From: Phalacrocorax aristotelis
Lineage: Eukaryota > Chordata > Aves > Suliformes > Phalacrocoracidae
Direction of reading: 5' to 3'
DNA: 64,000 nucleotides
Assembly (NCBI RefSeq): GCF_949628215.1
Contig: NC_134279.1
Location: forward strand, 15,212,041 to 15,276,040
Of the stretch, positions 55,529-64,000 are shown one piece after another (the first letter of the stretch is position 1; each line of letters opens with the position of its first letter). The notes under the pieces are model-generated. The model was given only the letters and a program-made list of their open reading frames with translations, did not search any database and was not told where the DNA came from. The translations under genes were made by a program, and so were the position numbers.

Positions 55529-58500
55529 AATTAAAATATGAGTTTTGACTTGCTTGTCCTCAAGTTCTTCAGATGAAAGAGATGATGGTCAAAATTGTAA
55601 AGATGAAATTAAAAACAAGTTGCCTGGGGAGGGGGAATTTCTTGTTTTGCTGACCTGAAGCTGAGATGTCTCACCCTCTCCTGTGCTCTGCTCACACACA
55701 GTTGCACAAGCACAACTGGGTGCAGTTTTGCTCGGAGGTGAGGGTTGATGTGGCCATGCAATGTGTGGTTGTGCCGTGCATCTTCCTTAGCATGCGGCTG
55801 AATTTCTTGAAATATTCAACAGCACAAACTTGCCACTGTCTTCACCTCACTGCCACCTTTTGAGGAAAGATGTTTTGAAATGTGTGTGTTACAAGTTTTT
55901 TTTAACCTTGAAGTTTGAAATTCAGGTGTCCATCCTGATCAGACTGTGATGCTTGGATTCATTTGTAAGTACTAGTTTGGCAAAATATTCAAGCATGTTT
56001 TCAGATCCATTTATTTTGCGTAGGACTGGGGCATGTTTTACTGGGTCAAGAAGCCTCCAGAGCTCTGGATACCTGATACATATGTATTTCCCTTTTTTCC
56101 CCTCTCCTAATGACTACACGCATAGTGGTTCGATGCTGCCTCTGTCTTTTGGTTGATAACATGAAAAAGAAGACAGAATTAGTTTTTTGTTTTACTGGTT
56201 CATTTTTTTCTGACAGCTTTGACCTCCTTTCAGTGAGGAAAACTTTAATTAAGGGCGGTAACTAACCTTCTGCTAAAAACCAGTCATCAGTAGGTGTGTG
56301 TGAATCGGCACCAACACATGCAGAGGGATGAATCTCAGCCTGACACCAAGGGATTGGAGATGGCAGTGCCCTGGCTCTGAGGTCGTGATGAGGGCTAATG
56401 ATTCCAGCAGGGCTGTGCTGTGTGTTGCTGTGGCCACAGGCTTTACAGAGCAGGGCAAGTGTATGCCCCCATCAGCTTTCCTTTTTTCCCCTGTGACAGG
56501 CTCCGGTGGAGTGAGTGTTGGCATGCTTTACAGCAGTGTTAGTGCCAAGGTGAAATGGGCTTCATCTGAAAGCCGAAGTGCATGTGTGTGTAGATGCTGC
56601 AAGCAGGAAAAGAGAGCGCATGGAGCAAAGGGTCTGGCCCTTGGGGGAGCATGTAGTTGCAGATCTTTGGTGGTAATTAAGCAAGATGGATTATGGTTAG
56701 CTGACCTAGGAGTGCTCCAGCAACCAACATTGGCTCGGGAATGATAAAAAGCAAGGAAACCAGCTGGGGGTAAGCAGAGCCAGGTGTGAGGGGCTGGGAA
56801 AGGAAGAGGTGAGAGATACATGGTGGTCTCTTGGAGGTAAAAGGAAGACCTTGGGAACCAAAGAGCAGTAGTGAGAGCAGCTAGGGTGTCCACTGAGGAT
56901 GGGAAAAAAGAAGGGCCGTTTGGCTCTGCTCTTCCCTTCTCGTTCTTTCTGTCCTGCGCTGACCAAGATTTTGGCTGGGGAGCTGGCAGCTGCTTGTACA
57001 AAAGAAAATTGAGAAACAGGAGGAAAAAGTTGCTATGTGGCATAATGTGTGATGACGTGACATACAAATGCAATCATGTTGGCAGCTGTAATGTGCTGCT
57101 TGTTTCATCTGGCGGCTGTTTAGTTGGAGATCTGACTCAGACTGTGTCAGAACAGTGCATGGATTTGCAATTACTTTCTCCCAGCAGCCTGTGCTGAGTT
57201 AGGTGTCCTGACTGCACTGTCTTATTTTTTTTTTTCTTTCTTGGAAAACATGTGTAGGGGAAGATAATTTGCTGATGATTCTTGGCCTGAGTTAAGTCTT
57301 ACCCGTCAAGCAAATAAAGACACAAAAATGTTTCTCATTGGCTATGTAGCCAGAGCTGTGCCTTGCTGCCACTCCTAGGGATGGCTATAGCCACATAGTT
57401 GTAGGCTTAGAGTATTAATTTTCAGGACCATTAATTTAATAAGCATCAGAGAAATTCTCCTGTGGGACACTGCCAGATAGCAGGGGTGCTTCAGAAGCCA
57501 GGCAGGCAGCTGTAGCCACGTGTGCCATCTCATCACAGCCCAGTGCACGTGTGTCTTATTATGTCTGTCAGGACGCTGGCTGCCACACCACCTAAGGTAG
57601 GTTGTGTGCACTTCTTGAAAGACTGAGTCACCGTTTTGGTGGAACAATTAAAGCAGGTATGTATTGCATGGGCTTTTTGCTTGAAGTGATGGAACACGAC
57701 AGCCCCTGCAGACCACACAAGTCCGATGGCAGAAATTACATAGCTGCTTGCTGACTTTTTTTTTTTGGTGTGTGCTGGAACAGCTTTAAAATGAAACTAT
57801 CTGGAATCCAAGGAATTGCGTTAAAATGCCATGAAGTGACAGCAACACTAACCTTCCTGACAGAGCCAGGAAAGAGTTACAAATATAAGTTTCATCTCCT
57901 GGCTAGCAGTGCTTTATTTGCTGCCAGTTCCAGTTGAGAGAACATGCAAAGGTTTAGAAAACAAATACAGATGTGGTAAAAGCAGCCAGCAAAAAATTTA
58001 ACTGGAGCATCTGGAATAAAGTACTCAGATTCGCAAAACTGTGCACTCTGGCGATGTTTAAAATAGTTTTAAAAGCAGTTTCAGCCTAAATGAAGATAGA
58101 AACCCTCATTTAACTGTGGGAATAATCTGGAGTTATGGACTTCCCAGGCATTTGTTCTAATTAAGCGTGGCCAGGTTGACTGGCTGAATTTTTATTGCCT
58201 GATGGCAACCTGTTTGTAAAATGAATCTCAGTGTCATTTGGTGTGAGGGCTGTGGTCCCATCACACAAGATCACGCTGAGTATCCTGCAGCTGCCTCAGC
58301 AGATGGAGCAGACTCATGGCAAACAAGGTAAATGCAACCACTTCCGTTTCTCATTATGGTTCAGGGCAGTTACATTGGGCTGGAGTTGTTGGGAAGCTGC
58401 AGAATTTGCATCCTGAGCACTCAATTTTTAACAAACCTTTATTTACTCAGAGTTTCCCTGAGTCAGTGAGGCCTGTCCCCCACTCCGCAGTGTTTGCTGC

Positions 58501-58632
58501 TGTAGATGTTTCTTGCCTGTTGACGTGAATTTTCTCATGCAGCTTGTCTCCAACTCCTAGAAGAGATGGAATCACTCCAGGGTCAAAATGTTGCTGCAAG
58601 TGGAGGCAAGACACAGAGCTGAGGCCATGCAG

Positions 58633-59155
58633 TCACAGAATCACAGAACGGTAGGGGTTGGAAGGGACCTCTGGAGATCATCCTGTCCAACCCCCCTGCT
58701 TGAGCAGGCACACCCAGAGCAGGGGGCACAGGGATGCATCCAGGCAGGTTTTGAATGTCTCCAGGGAAGGAGACTCCACAGCCTCCCTGGGCAGCCTGTT
58801 CCACTGCTCTGTCACCCTCACAGGAAAGAAGTTTTTTCTCATATTGAGGTGGAACTTTCTGTGTTCCGACTTGAGCCCGTTGCCCCTTGTCCTGTCGTTG
58901 GGCACCACTGAAAAGAGCCTAGTCCTGACACCCACCTTTTAGATATTTATAGGTATTTATGAAATCCCCCTTCAGACTTCTCCAGGCTGAACAAACCCAA
59001 GTCTCTCAGCCTTTCCTCGTATGGGAGGTGCACCAGTCTCCTGACCATCTTGGTAGCTCTCTGCTGGACTTGCTCAAGCAGTTCCACATCCTTCTTGAAC
59101 CGGGGGGCCCAAAACTGGACACAGTACTCCAAATGTGGTCTCACCAAGGCAGTTG
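58633..59155 (-). mobile_element. 5'-truncated CR1 LINE, minus orientation
   Basis: Reading the minus strand from 59150, interrupted frames encode the C-terminal part of CR1 reverse transcriptase: [31 protein letters not shown], then LGLFSLEK and, after a frame break, [20 protein letters not shown]. The element ends at its 3' terminus with two copies of the octamer seen on the plus strand as TCACAGAA (58633-58648). About 520 bp remain; the catalytic core is absent and the frame is broken, so the copy is inactive. CR1 is the dominant LINE of birds, also found in reptiles. Confidence 0.95.
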
Positions 59156-60944
59156 GGATGCAAGAAGGCAGTCTGATTCTGGGTAAGTGCACATAAAAGT
59201 TCAGAGCAGTGAAGTGAATCTCATAATTTCCTGGGGCTTTGATAGCCTTATTGCTGCTGTCTGCATCTCTATTGCTAGAATTTGAATGCAGTTGGATCAA
59301 GCATTGAGGAAGAGGCTGTTCAGCCAGAGCTTCAGTTTCAGAATCTGCTGCTGGTCATGCTGGTGGCAATTGTGCTTTTATTTAATTACCTTCCCGCTGC
59401 TCTAAAAAACCAAAAATCTGTTACTAGGTCACAAGCAAGGGAAGTTCCTTGGTTTTGATGAATAAATTGCTTCTGATGTGTTCAGTCTGCCCTACATGCA
59501 TGTGTGCTACATGGATTAACAACACTGATGCTGAAATAACCGCCCCCAAGTCCCACTGCACCTGAAACAAGATCCTGGAGATGGCCACGCGGGATGCCTC
59601 CAGTGGGATGCTCCAGAGCCTGGCCGGGATCATTGTCACCTCTGCTTCTGTGCAGCAGCCTGAGGCCGTTGGTTGATTGCTTGTTGCATAAATACATGGC
59701 ATGCTCAAAGCCCTCTGCGAAGGCTTGTTTTTCTGCAAGGCTGCATCCCCCTCTACAGGTGGACATTTCAGTGAAATAATTTTCTCAGCCGGTGTTCAAA
59801 CAGGAGGAAAGTCTGTAGTCTTCCTGATGGGACTTAAGAGTACATGTGTATATTTTGTTGATGTTTTAAAATATGCAAGTAGCATGTGCATCACCTTCTA
59901 AAGTCTTCTGTCCACATCTGAATATTTTAGCAGGATGTCTAATCCAAACATTTTTGCTGCAAGGTTGGCTCTATTAGGAATGAGATGCCTTTGGGGAAGA
60001 ACAATATTAAGAAGTATTCAAAGCTGTGAAAGTATAACCAAATTCTCACAATCCCCTTTGAACGTAAATAATAAGGTATGATTTTAAGATTATTTTGAAA
60101 GGACATAATTTTACAAAATTGAAATAAACACTAATACATCGTTGCATCACCATGCTGTTATGGCATGGCCTGAAAAAAATACAATCATAAATTACTATTT
60201 TAAAGCAGAAAGTAGAAATCTAATTTATAGGGAAATCTTTGTCTTTGTATTGATCTTCTATACATAAAAGGCTCAGACTAAAACTTCCCTAAGACAAACA
60301 TGGCTGTGGGTGGCACAGCAGCTGATGTGCTGCCCGTGGCAGTGGTATGGTTTGGGAGGGGTTGGGAAGCCACAGTCCAAGCCCTGAGGTGAGGAGCAGC
60401 AGGAGACCTGGACAGGGAGGCAGTGTGTCCCAGAAGCGGGGGCAGCAGCGGGGTGGGCAGGAGCAGGGTGAGTGGTAAGCACTTGGCTGCACATGCGTGA
60501 CTGGAGATATACAGCCATGGGGGCTGGTCAGAAGTCGTCCAGAGCCTGGTCTTGTTCTTCCCAAGTGGTTAAAACCAGCAGGCTGGAAATTCTGATGTGA
60601 GTAACTGTGATGACACTTGATGCTTTCAATATTGTTTTTTTTCTTTCTGTTTAAAGGATGTATGAAATAGACATCTTTGGGTTTATGATTTTTATGGATG
60701 AGGTGAAGGCTTTTAGATGCAGGCGAAACATTAGCAGAAACAGTGACGATTCCACATTGGGATAAGACATACATCATGTTTAGATGCAATCATTTCATGA
60801 CCCTGAATGTTTAAAGACTTCACTTTCACAAATCCTGTGTTTAGTTTTAAATTAGAAGATGCGGTGGAAGTTAGGGCCTGCTGCCACTGGAGGGCTGCCT
60901 CACCACGGGGAACCAGGGTGGAGTGCTCTGTTCCCTTAGCCTGC

Positions 60945-60965
60945 GGGGGTGGGGTGGGGGTGGGG
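60945..60965 (+). other. G-quadruplex motif with single-base loops
   Basis: Four G-runs (G5-T-G4-T-G5-T-G4) separated by single T, a near-ideal parallel quadruplex sequence on the strand that AFF1 read-through transcription would copy into RNA. Confidence 0.8.
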
Positions 60966-61061
60966 TGAGGATTACTACTTTGTCATCATTATCCTGTCGC
61001 CAGTACTGGAAGAAAAAAAGAAGTTTGCTGGTGTTAAATCTGCAGCTTTGTATGACTTACC

Positions 61062-61097
61062 TGCAGCTTTATATGCAGGTAAGTCATTACAGTTGTT
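61062..61097. repeat. Perfect 14-bp inverted repeat with 8-base loop
   Basis: ATGACTTACCTGCA (61062-61075) pairs exactly with TGCAGGTAAGTCAT (61084-61097). Both strands therefore carry CAGGTAAGT, the ideal splice-donor consensus. The left side is also part of a 21-bp-spaced direct repeat (TGCAGCTTTGTATG and TGCAGCTTTATATG, at 61051 and 61072). Confidence 0.9.
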
Positions 61098-61974
61098 TGC
61101 CACAGTAATCCTATTTTTTATATATATACTTTGACATCATAATCACGTTTCCAGCAATAGTGTTTCTAAAACCAGCTCTGCACTAGTTCCAGTGCCATCT
61201 AAGATTAATAATGGGGACACCACTATATTGACAACAGGGTTGTTCCTTGTAAACCGTTTTTGCAGTTTTCCTGGCAGCCCTTACCAATACACCTCCAAAA
61301 GCCTGAGCCCAAACGTTGTTGGGGCAGGAGGTGCAAACTGAAATACAGAAGTGCCTGTCTTAGTCGTGTTCAGACCTGGTACTGTTTGACTTCCAGCTAC
61401 AGGGTTGACAGCAGAGCTGTTCCCACACTGGACAGAATCCCAGTGCATTTGCTGTAACCTTTTTTCCCTGCTGAATCTGTCTCTCCCTTTGGTGCCTGGA
61501 AGGTGATTGCTGTCACTGTGATCCTGATGGGTGTGAGTTACTCACAGGCTGCACCCATGGATGCTAGCACTTTTCCCACTAAGACGAGAAATGTATCAGC
61601 TGGCCAGCAGGACTGCCAGGCTACTTGGTTTCAGAGTCAGTATTACTTTGTGGAAAACTTGCCTTTTTTATTTTTTCCCCTTAAGTTTTCTTGTTAGCCA
61701 GGACATCCATAGAGGAACCTGTTTGGTTCCAGAGAGGGGACCTGCACCTCTTCTTTCCATTGCTCCTAGCCAGATCAGAAGCCGTAAGTACCACAAGGGT
61801 GACCACATCCTTGCACAGGGGCAAGGGCAGTAGCAGGGCAGTACGGCTTGCAGCTGTAACACAGGTTTTTTCCTGCTGACAGAGGCTTCCTGTTGAGAAT
61901 TACACTCTGCAGAAACAAAAAAATAATGCTGTAATGTTTCCCCACAATGGCATGCTCCAGTCACAATATAACAA

Positions 61975-63393
61975 GGTGTTCTGAAGTACAAATATTTTAT
62001 TGCAACGTTTCATTATTTACAGTACCGTTCCCTTTGTCCCTGGGCGCTACCAAAGTGCAAGCCATTCCAAACAGGAAAGCTAAATGATGGTAACTCACCA
62101 GCAAATATGACTGTGCCTTATGCTCATACTGTCCTGCCTCTTCCCTGGTACTGAATGCAGAGAGGTCTGCTGCTCTCCCTGGTCACCTGGAACAACTTGG
62201 GAAGGTGAAACTTTGGTCACAAAGGCTTGTCTGTTGGTCTGTTCAAGGTGATGCAGTAACAGGGATCTGCAGCCTTTCCAGCTGGACTTCACTTGGAATT
62301 CAGGGTTTCTGACTGTAACAAGACACCTTTGTACACAGCACTGTCAAGTTTACATTTCAATTTTTGATGTAAGTACTCGTTTACTTCCAATTCTTTTTAT
62401 TGCTTCTTCTCATTAGTTTATGTAAGCTTTAAGCCATTTGCCTGTTTTGAGGCTAGATCTTCCTGGCTTAACTATCTTAGAAGAGCCAGTACCTCTAGAA
62501 TTACCACAGAGTTGCTACTGGATACTGAAATTGGAGGTGTCATCTCCTAGAATTGCATTTAAAGGTCTTTACAGAATACTGCAACTTCTCTTATGCATTT
62601 CCACTGACGTCTACATCTCAAAGTAGGACAAATTACACTGGTTACTTCAGGGATGACCTCTCAACAGGAACTTGCCTTTTGGCGGGCGGGTAGTTACTAC
62701 AAATTTTATTGAAGACTGTTCTAGTGGCTAAACTCAGGTCAAGAATCTTTTCAGCCCTCTAACAAGTGTATTAGCTACTCTGATAGACAGGTTTCAGGCC
62801 GAGTACCTGCAATTTCCACTGCTGCCAGCAGTCCCTTGGGAGATGGGCAGTGAACTCTGCTCCAGTTACCTCAGTGTGCAACGGGGATGTTGTTACCTTC
62901 TAAAACTTGAGACGCTTTGTGTTACAAAGCCCTTGCACAATTACGAAATGTTTAAGACTACGTTCCTGAAAGTAAGTTATATTAAATGGCACTCGAGTCC
63001 TCCAGAAAACGTGTAGCAGGGCTGTTGCGTGAGGCTCAGCAGTACTAACTGCTGCGCTTTCCCCTCACCCCATGCCTGGTTCACAGTTCAATAATAAGCC
63101 CCTGCAACAGCTGCCTCAAATGATTCTGAAATTACAACTTCTCAAAAATGGGATGACTGCAGCTCTGGCAGGTTTCCTCCTGTAAGTCATGCTTTTATTC
63201 CATGTTTTCACAGGCTTTTCTGTATCACTATTGACAGAAAGCTCCCAAAAGCTTTACAGTTGCAGAATGTAACATTTTCACAAAGAAAATGCATTGTTTT
63301 TATTTTTTAACCCACCATACAAAACATGGAGTTTAAAAGCTCTGCAGTGCCTCCTTACTATCATTCCTCTGGAAATTGGAGAGGCAGCAGAGC
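61975..63393 (-). other. KLHL8: KLHL8 3' UTR (extent inferred)
   Basis: The non-coding stretch after the KLHL8 stop on the minus strand. Minus-strand AATAAA hexamers (tttatt on plus) lie at 63299, 63194, 62705, 62396 and 61996. The one at 61996-62001 is followed by a GT-rich ttgttatattgtgac segment and is taken as the likely distal end. No repeat family is recognised. Confidence 0.5.
61996..62001 (-). promoter_or_regulatory. KLHL8: Candidate KLHL8 poly(A) signal
   Basis: AATAAAATA on the minus strand, about 1.4 kb after the KLHL8 stop, with GT-rich sequence about 30 bases downstream. Nearer hexamers exist and may be used as well. Confidence 0.45.
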
Positions 63394-63517
63394 TCACATG
63401 CAGTCAACAACGTTGCTGGATCCTTGGCCCACGTCCCGGATCTGACTGCTGAGACAAGAGCACACAGCCACGCCTGCCCCTGCCCTGCAGTGTGACACGG
63501 AGCCAACAAGTTCCCAC
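63394..63517 (-). CDS. KLHL8: KLHL8 terminal coding exon (124 nt)
   Basis: On the minus strand the exon begins after the acceptor ccatctctttag at 63518, completes Arg and encodes 40 residues, WELVGSVSHCRAGAGVAVCS then CLSSQIRDVGQGSSNVVDCM, and TGA at 63394-63396. It is the last Kelch blade strand plus the conserved C-terminal tail. It is too short to stand out as an open frame. Confidence 0.96.
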
Positions 63518-64000
63518 CTAAAGAGATGGCAGGGAAAAAAAAGTAAGTTCTTGTCCTTTGTAAGCAACTTGAAAGTATTTCTTTTCTGTTTCTGAAATTC
63601 TATTATACAGCCTGTTTATTCTGCACAAAAATACACCCTGCTAGTTTATTCTTATTACTTCCCTGGTAATTTAGTGCAAAATCAGATTGAAACGAACAGA
63701 AGAGTGTAGTTTCTTATTGAATGAAGGAAAGAAGACAAGGGATGGAGAGGAGGAGGAGGTGCTTCAATATTTACAAGAACCTAGTGGCATAAGCAGCACT
63801 GCTGCATTGCTAGTCATGGATATTGCTCAATTATTACCAGGAAACAACAGAAAAACTCCTGCTGCACGCTATTTCTATTATGCTGTGTTTTCATATAGGC
63901 AGATTTCATTGTCTTATTAGGCCAAATAAAAAATGTACATTACCTATTCACTACGGGATCAAATGCTTCCACTGTATTCAGGTACGCGTTGCCATTATGA
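63394..64000 (-). CDS. KLHL8: KLHL8 C-terminal coding exons (last two, gene cut by window edge)
   Basis: Kelch-like protein 8 is a BTB-BACK-Kelch substrate adaptor for CUL3 ubiquitin ligase (established knowledge). Only its last 59 or so residues are here, in two exons: HNGNAYLNTVEAFDPVVN-R (end of the sixth Kelch repeat region) and WELVGSVSHCRAGAGVAVCS to QGSSNVVDCM-stop. They match human KLHL8 almost residue for residue as I recall it. The splice AG|G completes the Arg codon. The BTB, BACK and remaining Kelch repeats lie to the right of the window. The gene converges on AFF1 tail to tail, as in human. Confidence 0.95.
63518..63943 (-). other. KLHL8 last intron, 426 bp
   Basis: On the minus strand it runs from gtaatg (63943) to ctctttag (63518). 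A 77-codon plus-strand frame (63687-63920) lies wholly inside it and has no recognisable motif. Confidence 0.9.
63944..64000 (-). CDS. KLHL8: KLHL8 penultimate coding exon, truncated by window end
   Basis: The visible 57 nt encode HNGNAYLNTVEAFDPVVN plus AG of the next Arg codon (phase 2), and then the donor gtaatg. It is a typical Kelch repeat segment (...V-E-x-F-D-P). The 5' end of the exon is outside the window. Confidence 0.94.

Larger units (their letters stand above)
55031..61974. other. Intergenic region between convergent AFF1 and KLHL8
   Basis: No gene is recognised on either strand. It contains a TG/TA microsatellite (about 55497-55528), a truncated CR1 (58633-59155), a G-quadruplex motif (60945-60965) and an inverted repeat (61062-61097). 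The longest open frame (181 codons, minus strand, 56528-57073) has no family motif. Either gene's UTR could extend into parts of this region. Confidence 0.7.

Noticed and set aside
56528-57073. 181-codon minus-strand open frame in the intergenic region
   Set aside because: Composition reflects the local purine/pyrimidine bias of the DNA; no family motif is recognised and no gene context supports it.
1-64000. CRISPR arrays, operons, tRNA or rRNA genes
   Set aside because: No spaced repeats, cloverleaf sequences or bacterial-type gene clusters were seen; the window is vertebrate.

Overview
The window is vertebrate nuclear DNA, most likely from a bird. Genes are split into short exons by GT-AG introns. 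Every recognisable interspersed repeat is a CR1-type LINE tail with the usual avian 3' end. The exact species cannot be told from the sequence.

Layout. Bases 1-18533 are non-coding and read as the end of a long intron. From 18534 to 48846 on the plus strand lie the last 18 coding exons of AFF1 (AF4), scaffold of the super elongation complex. Joined at the splice sites I chose, the exons total 2589 nt and stay open for 862 residues before TAA. The N-terminal exons lie upstream of the window. A long AFF1 3' UTR follows from 48847, with a strong tandem poly(A) signal near 52.22 kb and another candidate near 55.01 kb.

From about 55 to 62 kb I find no gene. This stretch holds a 5'-truncated CR1 copy (minus orientation, 58633-59155), a strong G-quadruplex motif (60945-60965) and a 14-bp inverted repeat (61062-61097). 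At the right edge, on the minus strand, are the last two coding exons of KLHL8, whose inferred 3' UTR runs leftward to about 62.0 kb. AFF1 and KLHL8 are therefore convergent, tail to tail. I recall the same order from human chromosome 4q, which supports calling this AFF1 rather than a paralogue.

Function. AFF1 acts in the nucleus as a scaffold for transcription elongation factors. The window shows its serine/acidic segment, the AF9/ENL-binding motif and the whole C-terminal homology domain. KLHL8 is a BTB-Kelch substrate adaptor for CUL3 ubiquitin ligase; only the end of its Kelch propeller is visible. The two genes are neighbours, not a functional unit. I found no previously undescribed multi-gene system. 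The points most worth checking are a GC-AG intron in AFF1, a NAGNAG acceptor, and the G4/inverted-repeat patch between the convergent genes.
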